A DNA stretch of 37,959 bases from M55B157 sp965657825. Its GTDB lineage: Bacteria > Actinomycetota > Actinomycetes > S36-B12. Position 1 is the first letter of the stretch, and the number at the start of each line of letters is the position of its first letter. The stretch is from assembly GCA_965657825.1 (NCBI GenBank), contig CBFHQG010000012.1, forward strand, positions 1-37,959. The letters run 5' to 3'. Positions 6,856 to 14,922 of the stretch are shown here, piece by piece. A program made the position numbers and the translations under genes. Below the pieces are notes generated by a model. It saw nothing but the letters and a program-made list of their open reading frames with translations, searched no databases and had not been told where the DNA came from.

Positions 6856-8445
6856 TTGAGCGCCGTGACCCGTATACCGTCGAAGGGGTTCCTCCTCACC
6901 ACGTTGATCCTCGGTGCCGGCGTCGCGAACATCAACCTCTCCCTGGCCAATGTCGCACTGCCTGACATCAGCAAGGACCTCGGCGCCAGTCAGGTCAGCA
7001 CCAATCTGGTGGGGATCGGTTTCACCCTCGGGCTGGCAGCCAGCGTTCTCTACCTTGGTGCACTCGGCGACCGCTACGGCCGACGCCGGATGCTGCTGCT
7101 GGGCCTATCCGCCTCGATTCCCTTCGCAATGCTCGCCGCGTGGGCACCCAACACCGAGATCCTCATCATCGCCCGCATCCTGGGGGGCGTTTCGGCCGGC
7201 ATGACCTACCCCACGACGCTCACCTTCATCGTGGCGCTGTTCAACGGTAGGGAACGCACCACGGCGATCGCCCTGTGGTCGGGGATCGGTGCCGCGTTCG
7301 CGGCAGCAGGCCCCCCGTTCGTGGGGTGGCTGCTCACCTTCGCCTGGTGGGGAGCCGGATTCCTCATTCCTATCCCCCTCGCTGCGATCGCCCTGGTGCT
7401 CGCCTGGCGACTGCCGAGGAGTTCCGGCGAGGGCGACGAGAAGATCGACAACCTCAGCGGCATCGTCTCGATCGTGATGGTGACCGCGCTGGTCCTCGCC
7501 ATCACCCTCGCACCGCTCCCCGGTGCGGCAGTGGTTGCGCTCATACTCGGCGTCGTCTCGATCGGCCTGATCACGTTCTTCGTCCTGCGCCAACGTCGCG
7601 TCGACAACCCGCTGTACGACCTGACAATCGCCAAGCGACGCATCTTCTGGGTTGCTGCGCTCGCCGGCATCATCGTCTTCGGTTCGCTGATGGGGGCGTT
7701 CTTCATCGGCCAGCAGTACCTGCAGGATGTTCTCGACTACTCAAGTTTCTCTGCCGGAGTGGCGATCCTCCCGACGACGGTGATGCTCGTTGCCGTTGCC
7801 CCCCTGGCAGCCCGGCTGATCAACCTCTACGGCTCCCGTATCACCCTGCTCATCGGCTTCGCCGTGCTCGCGGGGGGATTCCTCACCATGCTCTCCTGGC
7901 GACCGGATTCGCCGTACATCCTCGTGGGAACCGCCTACGCGCTACTCGGCGCAGGTGTCTCGATCGCCGCCGCCCCCGCATCCCGCTCGATCATGGCAGC
8001 CGTCCCGCAGGCCAAACTCGGCATGGGCTCGGCGACGAACGATCTGCAGCGTGATCTAGGCGGCGCCATCATGCAGTCGGTCATGGGTTCGCTGCTCGTC
8101 GTGCGCTACGCCAGTTCACTCACCGAGTCACTGTCGGGGGTGCCCGAGGACCAACGCCAGCAGGTCACCGACCAGACCGTGACACTGATGACCTCGTCTT
8201 TCGCAGGCGCTGAGCAGGTCGCCGCGTCCATACCCCAGGCCGATGCCACGACGCTCACACAGTGGGCGGCCGATGCGTTCGCGCGGGGCTCCGGGCTCGC
8301 GTTCGCCGCCGCGCTCCTCGCGGTCGCCATCGGCATGGTGATCGTGGCGTTCGGATTCCCCGGCAAGAAGGCTGAGATCGCCGTGGAGGAGAAATACGCC
8401 GCACTCGATGGTGCCGGGAAGCAGGATCAGAACAGCGCGGAGTAG
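6856..8445 (+). CDS. MFS transporter, DHA2 (EmrB/QacA-like), 14 helices
   Basis: The 529-residue protein has about 14 membrane segments, the DHA2 size and layout of drug or metabolite proton antiporters. Motif A is GALGDRYGRRRM between helices 2 and 3, and a motif-C-like AAGPPFVGW lies in helix 5. Acidic and small polar residues line the later helices. Three in-frame starts are close together: GTG 6841, TTG 6856 and GTG 6865. The sequence GGGAGG at 6843-6848 is spaced seven bases from the TTG, so 6856 is preferred; GTG 6865 (VTRIPSKGF) is a fair alternative. The C-terminus overlaps the convergent acdS by 19 bp. The divergent acyltransferase gives no substrate clue; efflux of a small amphipathic compound is typical of the family. 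Confidence 0.88.
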   Translation: MSAVTRIPSKGFLLTTLILGAGVANINLSLANVALPDISKDLGASQVSTNLVGIGFTLGLAASVLYLGALGDRYGRRRMLLLGLSASIPFAMLAAWAPNTEILIIARILGGVSAGMTYPTTLTFIVALFNGRERTTAIALWSGIGAAFAAAGPPFVGWLLTFAWWGAGFLIPIPLAAIALVLAWRLPRSSGEGDEKIDNLSGIVSIVMVTALVLAITLAPLPGAAVVALILGVVSIGLITFFVLRQRRVDNPLYDLTIAKRRIFWVAALAGIIVFGSLMGAFFIGQQYLQDVLDYSSFSAGVAILPTTVMLVAVAPLAARLINLYGSRITLLIGFAVLAGGFLTMLSWRPDSPYILVGTAYALLGAGVSIAAAPASRSIMAAVPQAKLGMGSATNDLQRDLGGAIMQSVMGSLLVVRYASSLTESLSGVPEDQRQQVTDQTVTLMTSSFAGAEQVAASIPQADATTLTQWAADAFARGSGLAFAAALLAVAIGMVIVAFGFPGKKAEIAVEEKYAALDGAGKQDQNSAE

Positions 8446-9449
8446 CCGTTGAGCGCCGGCTGGCCGCCGAGATGGGCGTACAGCACCGTGGACGAGCGAT
8501 CGATCTCACCGCGCGCAACGAGATCGATCATGCCCGCCATCGACTTCCCCTCGTAGACCGGATCGGTGATCATGCCCTCGGTGCGCGCCGCTGTCTTCAT
8601 CGCATCCAGGGTCTGCTCATCGGGGATGCCGTAGACGCCCGCGTGATAGTCGGGATTGAGTTCGATATCGGCATCGGCGACAGTCGCCCCGATCAGGGCG
8701 CCGGTGGCCTTGGCGATGCGCTCGACCGCAGCGTAAGTCTCGGGAACCTTCGCCGACGCATCGATGCCAAGCACTCGACGGCGACGATCACGCTCGGCGA
8801 AGCCGGCGATCATCCCCGCCTGAGTGGAACCGGTGACCGAGCACACGATGATGGTGTCGAAGAAAACCCCGAGATCGGCCTCCTGCTGCTCGACCTCGCG
8901 TGCCCAGCGGGCGAAGCCCAGTCCGCCGAGGGGGTGATCCGAGGCGCCGGCGGGGATCGCGTACGGAGTGCCTCCTGACTCGCGAACCTCCGCCATCGCG
9001 TTCTCCCACGATTCTTTGAATCCGATGCCGAATTCCGCTTTGACCAGCCGCACATCCGCACCGGCGAGGCGCGACAGCATGATGTTGCCGACCTTGTCGT
9101 AGACCGAATCGGGCCACTCGACCCAGGATTCCTGCACCAGAACGCATTTCATGCCGATGTAGGCGGCGACAGCGGCGACCTGGCGCGTGTGGTTGGACTG
9201 CACCCCACCGATCGATACGAGCGTGTCGGCGCCCTGTGCCAGCGCGTCCGCGACGAGGTACTCCAACTTACGAGTCTTATTCCCACCGTAGGCGATGCCG
9301 GAGTTGCAGTCCTCGCGCTTGGCCCAGATCTGCGCCCCACCGAGGTGCGCGGTGAGCCGATCGAGGCGATGCACCGGTGACGGTCCGAAGAGCAGGTCGT
9401 ATCTCGGGTAGTCCTCGAGGCGAGCCGATGTCATCGAGGTGGTCGTCAT
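8427..9449 (-). CDS. acdS: 1-aminocyclopropane-1-carboxylate deaminase
   Basis: This PLP enzyme opens the ring of ACC, the plant ethylene precursor, to 2-oxobutyrate and ammonia. Lys58 in GGNKTRKLEYL is the PLP lysine (Lys51 of the Pseudomonas enzyme). The two residues used to separate true ACC deaminases from D-cysteine desulfhydrases are both of the deaminase type: Glu300 in VYEGKSM (Glu295) and Leu327 in AHLGGQ (Leu322, Thr in desulfhydrases). Length (340) and the C-terminus ALNGYSALF match the family. The ATG at 9449 has AGGAG about nine bases upstream; an ATG at 9434 is also possible. The gene lies 10 bp behind gntR on the same strand, so it is probably in its operon. A role in plant-associated life, or simply use of ACC as nitrogen source, is inferred. 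Confidence 0.95.
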   Translation of the reverse strand: MTTTSMTSARLEDYPRYDLLFGPSPVHRLDRLTAHLGGAQIWAKREDCNSGIAYGGNKTRKLEYLVADALAQGADTLVSIGGVQSNHTRQVAAVAAYIGMKCVLVQESWVEWPDSVYDKVGNIMLSRLAGADVRLVKAEFGIGFKESWENAMAEVRESGGTPYAIPAGASDHPLGGLGFARWAREVEQQEADLGVFFDTIIVCSVTGSTQAGMIAGFAERDRRRRVLGIDASAKVPETYAAVERIAKATGALIGATVADADIELNPDYHAGVYGIPDEQTLDAMKTAARTEGMITDPVYEGKSMAGMIDLVARGEIDRSSTVLYAHLGGQPALNGYSALF

Positions 9450-9459
9450 GCAGGGGCTC

Positions 9460-10074
9460 CTAGGTGAGTTCGTCGAGTAGGGATCCGAACACCACGCTGG
9501 TAATGCGTGCCGCTCGGGGGGTATCGCCGATGGTCAGGGCGTCGATGAGGTCATGGTGGCGACGGATGGAGGATTGGGCGTGCGCGCCGGTGAAACGACG
9601 CGCCTCCAGTCGACGGATCTGCGGCGACCAGCGTTCGATCGTCTCTGCCAGTGGCAGGTTGTCGCAACGCTCGACGATGACACCGTGGAACTCGTCATCG
9701 GCGGTCAGTGCGGTGCGCACGTCGTTCACCCGGATGGCCGCGATGAACCGGTCGTTAGCGGCCCGCATTCGGGTCAGGTCCTCGGGGATCAATCGGGCGC
9801 TTGCCACCGCCTCGGTATGCAGCAACCGGATGAGATCGACCGCGTCTCGGGTGACCCGGGTATCCAAATCCGTCACCCGGGTGTGGGCCTGGGCTTTGCG
9901 TTCCACGAGCCCCTCGGAGCTGAGCCGGGCGAGGGCCTCGCGGATCGGCGCCTTGGACACCCCGATGTCACGGGCGAGGTCCTCCTCGCGCAGCACGGTC
10001 CCCGGGGGGTCGTCACCGAACACGATCCGATCGCGCAACTGCTCATAGGCGACATCGCGGAGCAGGCGGCGCAT
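9460..10074 (-). CDS. GntR-family regulator, FCD subfamily
   Basis: The 204-residue protein has an N-terminal winged helix-turn-helix (residues about 8-68; DIGVSKAPIREALARLSSEGLV is the recognition region in two parts) and an all-helical FCD ligand domain with DDEFH and RRHHDLIDAL, which hold likely metal-binding residues. FCD regulators usually bind organic acids or amino acids and repress adjacent catabolic genes. It is followed 10 bp later by acdS, so control of ACC use is likely. Two copies of a palindromic motif sit just upstream of its start (10086-10115), which suggests autoregulation. The ATG at 10074 has no evident ribosome site and lies close behind the operator/promoter, so a leaderless transcript is possible. 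Confidence 0.92.
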   Translation of the reverse strand: MRRLLRDVAYEQLRDRIVFGDDPPGTVLREEDLARDIGVSKAPIREALARLSSEGLVERKAQAHTRVTDLDTRVTRDAVDLIRLLHTEAVASARLIPEDLTRMRAANDRFIAAIRVNDVRTALTADDEFHGVIVERCDNLPLAETIERWSPQIRRLEARRFTGAHAQSSIRRHHDLIDALTIGDTPRAARITSVVFGSLLDELT

Positions 10075-10085
10075 GCCGGCTAGAC

Positions 10086-10115
10086 TAACATGTCAGACCC
10101 CCCATTGACATGTCA
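10086..10115. promoter_or_regulatory. Paired palindromic operators between gntR and the hydrolase gene
   Basis: TGACATGTCA at 10106-10115 is a perfect palindrome. TAACATGTCA at 10086-10095 is the same with one mismatch, exactly 20 bp (two helical turns) away. Both copies continue with a G, giving a direct ACATGTCAG repeat. The location upstream of gntR and over the promoter of the opposite strand suits a GntR dimer pair. Binding is inferred. Confidence 0.65.
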
Positions 10116-10133
10116 GTTGGCGGGTCGTATGGT
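10105..10133 (+). promoter_or_regulatory. Near-consensus housekeeping promoter
   Basis: TTGACA at 10105-10110 is a perfect -35 box. After a 17-bp spacer comes TATGGT at 10128-10133, four of six matches to a -10 box. Transcription would start near 10140 and run toward the alpha/beta hydrolase gene. The -35 box overlaps the perfect palindrome 10106-10115, so a bound regulator would block it. Confidence 0.6.
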
Positions 10134-10141
10134 TATCCGTA

Positions 10142-10198
10142 GCAGCCCGGCTGCGTTGTTGTCCCCCCCGTCGACGGCGCCCGGGCTGCCCTGTTTTT
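10142..10198 (+). ncRNA. Short leader RNA ending in a terminator-like hairpin
   Basis: GCAGCCCGG (10142-10150) pairs perfectly with CCGGGCTGC (10181-10189). The stem is followed by a T-run (five Ts at 10194-10198). It starts at about the predicted +1 of the promoter at 10105-10133 and ends some 30 bp before the hydrolase start. It may be an attenuator for the hydrolase operon or a stand-alone small RNA of about 60 bases. The 30-base loop contains a C-run and a small CCGTCGACGG palindrome. No known riboswitch class is recognised. Confidence 0.4.
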
Positions 10199-10229
10199 CC
10201 CGTCATCCCGCTGCTCGACCTACGGCACA

Positions 10230-12311
10230 ATGACCTCTATGTCCCTGGCCTCACGAATGCTGCGTCGACCCGGGTGGCTGACCCGCTGGGCCTCCGACAC
10301 ACCGTCGCAGGCCGGCGTGATCGGGGCGGCCTGGAGCGTGGCCGGCAGCCTCTCGCGCGGTCTCCTGCCCCGCTCGCCCCTCGATCAGGCCATCACCACC
10401 AGCATCATCGCCACGGTCAATTACCAACTCACCGCAACCGGTTGGGCCAGCCTCGAGGCCGCAGCTGCACTCCCGGGTCGACGTCCCGGTACCGGTGCGC
10501 GGCTGGCTGTCGCTGCCTTGGCGATCACCGGGGGTTACGCGACGGCCTTCGCCACCGCCCGACGCTCAGCTGATTCACCCGTGGCCGCCGCCGCCTATGC
10601 GCTAGGGCGCCAGACGGCGTTCTCCGGTATCGCCGGAGGTGCGGCCTCACTGTGGGACGACCTGCTGCACAAACGACTCGGCTTGAGGCCGGGCCTCGAC
10701 ACGACAGTGGTGCCCAACCTCATCACCGGCGGTGCGATCGCGGCTGGCAACGTGTACTTCGCCGTCCGCCGCGCACACAAATATGGCACGACGACCAGCG
10801 AGCATCGATTCGCCGGGGTCAACGCCCGCTCAGTCACCGTTGCTGCTGCAGCCGGAGCCGGAGCCGCGGTTGGTCTAGGCACCCTCGTCGTCACCGAGCA
10901 GTTCGCCGCGCGTGGCATCGAAGCCGGAATCCGCCGCATCATCCGCCGCGATCCAGGTGCACTGGGCAACCTCGTCGCCCACGGGATCCTGCTCGGCGGG
11001 TTGACGATGGCGTCGGGAGTTGCACTGCGGCGCATCACGATGCGCCTGCAAAGCCGTGACGACATCGTCGAGCCGGCCTACCCCGAACCTCCTACGTCGT
11101 CGCATGTATCCGCAGGGCCGGCAAGCACGATGCCCTTCGACTCCATCGGCAAGGAGGGGCGCCGCTTCGTCCTGATGGCACTGACCGCATCCGACATCAC
11201 CGAGGTGATGCACGAGCCTGCCATCGATCCGGTGCGCGTCGTCGGGGGCTTCGAGGCCTCCTCCGATATCCGTGAGCGCGCGAAACTCACACTCGCCGAT
11301 CTCGAATCATGTGGCGGCTTCGATCGTGGTCTCATCTGCGTCGCATCACCGACCGGTGTGGGGTACGTCAACTACACGATCATCGAAGCGCTGGAATACC
11401 TGACGCGCGGTGACTGCGCGACCGTCGTTCCCCAGTACGCACTCGTACCCAGCGCATTGGCGATGCCGCGGACCGCCGAAGGCGTGCACCTGACCCGCTT
11501 GATACTCGAGGGCATCCGCGATCGCATCGCAACACTGCCGGCCGAACGCCGACCCCGTGTGGTGCTCATGGGCGAAAGCCTCGGTGCCAATGTCGCCCTC
11601 GATGTGTCGACGGTGCCCGGCCCCTACACCGGGATTCCGGCACTCAACCATCTCGGCGTCTCCGGCGGTGTGTACTTCGGTGTGCCGTTCCGCACCGAGT
11701 TCTGGCAGCGCTGGCGGCACAACCCCGATGCGATGGACCCCGAGCACCAGGTCCTGTGCGTCGCACAACCGGATGAGGCACCCGCGCTCCCGCTCGGGCA
11801 GATGCGCCACCTCATGGTGATCCACAACGACGACCCTGTGAACAAGTACGGCTACTCGATGGTGCTGCAGCCACCGTGGTGGATGGGACCACCGGCGACC
11901 CGACCCCCCGGTGTTCCCCGCGAGACGCGATTCCGCCCCATCTCGACCTTCGCCATCGCCACCGTCGATCTGCTCAACGGGATGAACTCCAAGCCCGGAC
12001 ACTTCGAACGGCGGGGACACGACTACCGGATCGAAGCTCGCCTTGGCCTGCAGCGAGCCTACGGGCTGGTGTGCACCGATGCCCAGGCTGACGCGATCGA
12101 GCACGCACTGCGCGACCGAGAGACCGAGTGGGCAGCGCGTCGCATGATCGCCCGCAAACTCGACCGCGCCCGTCGCAGCATCGCGGACACGTTGAGTTCC
12201 TGGGGTGATGTCAACGTCGACGTCGCCGATCTAGACCCCGCACTCGCCGAACTTGCACCGGCTTCACCACTGCAGCGCCTGGGTCGTATCTCCGCCCCAC
12301 CCGGGGCGTGA
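10230..12311 (+). CDS. Membrane alpha/beta-hydrolase of the Abhydrolase_9 family
   Basis: The 693-residue protein has an N-terminal half with about five hydrophobic segments (for example AAWSVAGSL, ARLAVAALAITGGYATAF, VTVAAAAGAGAAVGLGTLVV) starting with the typical LLPRSPLDQA motif. A cytoplasmic or surface hydrolase domain follows from about residue 310. The nucleophile elbow is GESLG with Ser450; a later NDDP and GHDYR supply candidate Asp and His. This two-domain layout is the actinobacterial Abhydrolase_9 family, whose substrate is unknown; an esterase or lipase role is presumed. In-frame ATGs at 10230, 10239 and 10257 are all possible starts. Its stop overlaps the start of a response regulator (TGATG), so enzyme and two-component system are co-translated. 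A second family member lies at the right end of the window. Confidence 0.85.
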   Translation: MTSMSLASRMLRRPGWLTRWASDTPSQAGVIGAAWSVAGSLSRGLLPRSPLDQAITTSIIATVNYQLTATGWASLEAAAALPGRRPGTGARLAVAALAITGGYATAFATARRSADSPVAAAAYALGRQTAFSGIAGGAASLWDDLLHKRLGLRPGLDTTVVPNLITGGAIAAGNVYFAVRRAHKYGTTTSEHRFAGVNARSVTVAAAAGAGAAVGLGTLVVTEQFAARGIEAGIRRIIRRDPGALGNLVAHGILLGGLTMASGVALRRITMRLQSRDDIVEPAYPEPPTSSHVSAGPASTMPFDSIGKEGRRFVLMALTASDITEVMHEPAIDPVRVVGGFEASSDIRERAKLTLADLESCGGFDRGLICVASPTGVGYVNYTIIEALEYLTRGDCATVVPQYALVPSALAMPRTAEGVHLTRLILEGIRDRIATLPAERRPRVVLMGESLGANVALDVSTVPGPYTGIPALNHLGVSGGVYFGVPFRTEFWQRWRHNPDAMDPEHQVLCVAQPDEAPALPLGQMRHLMVIHNDDPVNKYGYSMVLQPPWWMGPPATRPPGVPRETRFRPISTFAIATVDLLNGMNSKPGHFERRGHDYRIEARLGLQRAYGLVCTDAQADAIEHALRDRETEWAARRMIARKLDRARRSIADTLSSWGDVNVDVADLDPALAELAPASPLQRLGRISAPPGA

Positions 12312-12937
12312 TGTCGATGCGGTGGTCGGTGCTCGTCGTGGAGGACGACACCCTTACTCGCTCGCTCCTCGTGTCGGTCCTGAAAACTCACGGGATCACG
12401 ATCACCGCCGAGTCCGCCAACGTTGCAGATGCCCTGCGTGATCTGGGCTCGCAACGCATTGACGCTGCATTGCTCGACCTCGACCTGGGTCCTGGCCCGA
12501 GTGGGTTGGACCTCGCCGTCGAACTCCGACAGCGTGACCCGGAGGTAGGCCTGGTGCTATTGACCTCCTACGACGATCCGCGGTTGAAGGACGCGACGGC
12601 AACGATTCCCCGCGGGATGATCCACCTGACGAAGAAAGGCGGCACAGACAGCACCGCGGTTCTCTCGGCACTGCACTCGGCGATCATCGCACCGCTTGCA
12701 TCGGCCTCGATGCCAACAGGGATCACCCTGACCGAAACGCAGATCGAGGTCCTCGCCGGAATCGCTCGCGGTGACAGCACCGCGCAGATCGCCGAAGCGC
12801 GCGGGGTGAGCGCGAAGGCCGTGGAGCAGGTCGTCACCCGACTGTGCGACATCCTCGAGATCCCCCGCGATGCATCGGCGAACCAGCGGGTGCACCTCGC
12901 CCGCCGCTACCACGAGATGACCGGGCAGCTGCCGTGA
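12311..12937 (+). CDS. Response regulator with LuxR-type HTH (NarL family)
   Basis: The receiver domain covers residues 4-125, with the acidic pocket Glu11-Asp12-Asp13, phospho-acceptor Asp56 in LLDLDLG, a Thr/Ser in LLTSYDD and the conserved Lys in LTKKG. The C-terminal helix-turn-helix spans about 140-185 (LTETQIEVLAGIARGDST, then AEARGVSAKAVEQ). The ATG at 12311 overlaps the hydrolase stop in TGATG and is chosen over the GTG at 12308 and ATG at 12317. The gene ends in GTGA shared with the histidine kinase start, so the three genes are translationally coupled. Kinase and regulator should form a pair; target genes are unknown, the hydrolase operon itself and bldC being the obvious candidates. 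Confidence 0.92.
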   Translation: MSMRWSVLVVEDDTLTRSLLVSVLKTHGITITAESANVADALRDLGSQRIDAALLDLDLGPGPSGLDLAVELRQRDPEVGLVLLTSYDDPRLKDATATIPRGMIHLTKKGGTDSTAVLSALHSAIIAPLASASMPTGITLTETQIEVLAGIARGDSTAQIAEARGVSAKAVEQVVTRLCDILEIPRDASANQRVHLARRYHEMTGQLP

Positions 12938-14598
12938 CCGAGACCCGAGTATTCGCGGGGCCCGCCTCACTCAGCACCCCAGCCCTCTTGCTCATCGCTC
13001 CCATCGGGCTCATCGCTGCGTTCATCTCCGATGCCTTCGCCGAGGCACCTACCCGGATGACCTGGCTCGTGGCCGGCGTCGTAGCCCAACTCGGCCTCAC
13101 CGCGGTGGTGCTCCTCGGTCGCGCCATCGGCGCAGGCCGCACCCGGATCGGGGTCCTCGTCACCATCGTGCTCGCTGCCGCCACCCGGGCAGGGCTCATC
13201 GCGGCCTTCGTCCCCCTGATGGGCGCTGCAGATCCCATCCCGCCCCTCGAACGGCTCATCGGCGCTACCGCCACCTTCGGAATGTGGATGCTGTTCATCG
13301 GCGCCGCTCTCGAATCGATCATCCGCACCCGCATCCGATTGCGGGCACTCCTCATGCGTGTCGACGTGACCCTCGCCGAAGCTGATGCACTGCAGACCGC
13401 GCTATCCACCCAGGTGGATGCTGCAGCGTTGCGCAGCGTCGATGATCTGGCCCGTACTGCACACGAACTGCACCGGGCGATCGATGAGCGACTGCGTCCA
13501 CTCAGCCATCGACTGTGGTTCGGGGTCACCTCCCCGCATCTGTGGCGTCGGACCCTGCTTCACGTTCTAGGTCAACCTGTCCCCGTCATCCCCGTCAGCG
13601 CCCTGCTGGCGTGGTTCCTCTTCTGGAACTCCTCGTTTCGATTCGATGTGCCGATCGCGGTGACCATCACCGTCGTCTCCATCGGCACCCTGGCGATCGC
13701 CCTCCACATCGGGCAGAGCTGGGTGCAGCGATCGACGATCAATCCGGCAGTCGGGTACCCGGTGACGGTGGTGTGCTCCCTCGCACTCTCCGCGTTAGCC
13801 TTGTTCACCCTCGGGCTCTCTCAGCAATCACCCACCAACGGCGATTACAGCGGGTGGATCGGGGTGAACGCCGCCAGCCTGCTGGTCATCGTGATGTCGA
13901 TGATCATCACGTCCGACTCCAGAATGCGCGCGGAGTCACTACGCGAGTTGACCGAGGCCGTCGATGACCTGCAACCACGACGACGTGCAGCCGCATCGTT
14001 CTTGCACAACGCGGTCAATAGCACCTGGCGCGCCCTCGCGATGCAGTTGGATCTGGCCTGCCAGAGAGGCGATCTCGGCCAGGCCCGAGGGGTGCTGGAG
14101 CAGATGCGGGTCGAATCCACCCGACAGCGTTTCGAGGATCACGAGCGCACAAGCATGGATCGGTTATCCGCCGCACCAGCGCGATGGCACGGTTTGGCTC
14201 ACATCTCCATCGATGTCGACGGTGAGGTGCCCGACTCCCTGCGCTCACCGATCAGCGAGTTGGTCGACGAGGCGATCACCAACTCTGTCCGCCACGGACG
14301 AGCCCGCCATGTCGAGGCGTTCATCTCGGTGACGACGGATTTCGTCGAGGTTGTCGTGGTCGATGACGGCACGACGACACGCGGTGCTACCAGCCGGTGG
14401 GACAGCGATTCGGGCAGCGATTCGGGCAGCGGTTCGGGCAGCGGTTCGGGTGGGGAGTCCGGTGGTGGGCTGGGGTCGGCCTGGCTGGACACTCATGCCG
14501 AGTGGAGTCGGGAGCACGGACCCGCGGGCACGCGACTCACCGTGCGCTGGCCATGCTTGCCCAGACCCGCCCCGTCTGACACGCTATCCCCGATGTGA
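12934..14598 (+). CDS. Sensor histidine kinase, eight-helix membrane type
   Basis: The 554-residue protein has two blocks of about four membrane helices (residues 15-130 and 225-345) separated by a helical cytoplasmic-looking segment, with almost no extracellular domain. Such kinases sense within or close to the membrane. The dimerisation segment has His358 in SFLHNAVNSTWRAL as the likely phosphorylated residue. The ATPase domain has the N box DEAITNSVRHG (Asn450), G1 VVDDG and G2 GGGLGSAWL. Between G1 and G2, in the ATP lid, sits a Ser/Gly/Asp repeat made by a 12-bp tandem repeat. The GTG start at 12934 overlaps the regulator's stop (GTGA). Lower similarity around the histidine means the exact kinase subfamily (DesK-like) is tentative. 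Confidence 0.85.
   Translation: MTETRVFAGPASLSTPALLLIAPIGLIAAFISDAFAEAPTRMTWLVAGVVAQLGLTAVVLLGRAIGAGRTRIGVLVTIVLAAATRAGLIAAFVPLMGAADPIPPLERLIGATATFGMWMLFIGAALESIIRTRIRLRALLMRVDVTLAEADALQTALSTQVDAAALRSVDDLARTAHELHRAIDERLRPLSHRLWFGVTSPHLWRRTLLHVLGQPVPVIPVSALLAWFLFWNSSFRFDVPIAVTITVVSIGTLAIALHIGQSWVQRSTINPAVGYPVTVVCSLALSALALFTLGLSQQSPTNGDYSGWIGVNAASLLVIVMSMIITSDSRMRAESLRELTEAVDDLQPRRRAAASFLHNAVNSTWRALAMQLDLACQRGDLGQARGVLEQMRVESTRQRFEDHERTSMDRLSAAPARWHGLAHISIDVDGEVPDSLRSPISELVDEAITNSVRHGRARHVEAFISVTTDFVEVVVVDDGTTTRGATSRWDSDSGSDSGSGSGSGSGGESGGGLGSAWLDTHAEWSREHGPAGTRLTVRWPCLPRPAPSDTLSPM
14403..14450 (+). repeat. 12-bp tandem repeat in the kinase ATP lid
   Basis: Four head-to-tail copies: CAGCGATTCGGG at 14403 and 14415, CAGCGGTTCGGG at 14427 and 14439. 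They encode (S-D/G-S-G) units inside the ATPase domain. Because the unit is four codons, copy changes lengthen or shorten the ATP lid without breaking the frame. Confidence 0.95.
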
Positions 14599-14616
14599 GC
14601 GAAATGTCCGTTTCGC
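14599..14616 (+). terminator. Hairpin directly after the kinase stop codon
   Basis: GCGAAA (14599-14604) and TTTCGC (14611-14616) form a six-bp stem with a six-base loop, starting on the base after the TGA. No T-tract follows, so termination would be weak; mRNA 3'-end protection or bldC promoter control are alternatives. Confidence 0.35.
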
Positions 14617-14647
14617 ACCCCACTGTGTCCACCAGGTGGGCCGCGTA

Positions 14648-14675
14648 CCCGATCCGCCTTGTTCGCCCGATCCGC
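14648..14675. promoter_or_regulatory. Direct repeat upstream of bldC
   Basis: CCCGATCCGC occurs at 14648-14657 and again at 14666-14675, 18 bp apart, in the 105-bp gap before bldC. A short palindrome CCACCAGGTGG (14629-14639) precedes it. The spacing suggests a protein-binding site; the binder is not known. Confidence 0.3.
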
Positions 14676-14703
14676 TCAACACCGCTTCCAGGGGGAGTGA
14701 CCC

Positions 14704-14922
14704 ATGATGCAACTGCCTGAGCCCGAGGCCCTGCTCACCCCGTCCGAGGTGGCCGCGCTGTTCCGGGTCGACCCGAAGACGGTCACCCGGTGGGCCAAGG
14801 CCGGCAAGCTGTCCAGCATCCGCACCCTCGGCGGGCATCGGCGCTATCGCGCCAGCGAGGTGACCGCCCTGCTCACCGAGGTCACCCCCGCACCCCCAGC
14901 ACCCCCCACCCCTACCGTCTGA
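14704..14922 (+). CDS. bldC: BldC-family developmental regulator
   Basis: The 72-residue protein is little more than a MerR-like winged helix-turn-helix: LLTPSEVAALFRVDPKTVTRW, read in parts, followed by AKAGKLSSIRTLGGHRRYRASEV, which matches Streptomyces BldC almost residue for residue. BldC binds direct repeats as head-to-tail oligomers and controls the timing of development in Streptomyces; homologues exist in many non-sporulating actinobacteria. A GGGGGAG ribosome site lies seven bases before ATG 14704; ATG 14707 is also possible. The C-terminal tail is proline-rich. It follows the hydrolase-regulator-kinase operon on the same strand and converges on the wecA-like gene. Confidence 0.93.
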   Translation: MMQLPEPEALLTPSEVAALFRVDPKTVTRWAKAGKLSSIRTLGGHRRYRASEVTALLTEVTPAPPAPPTPTV

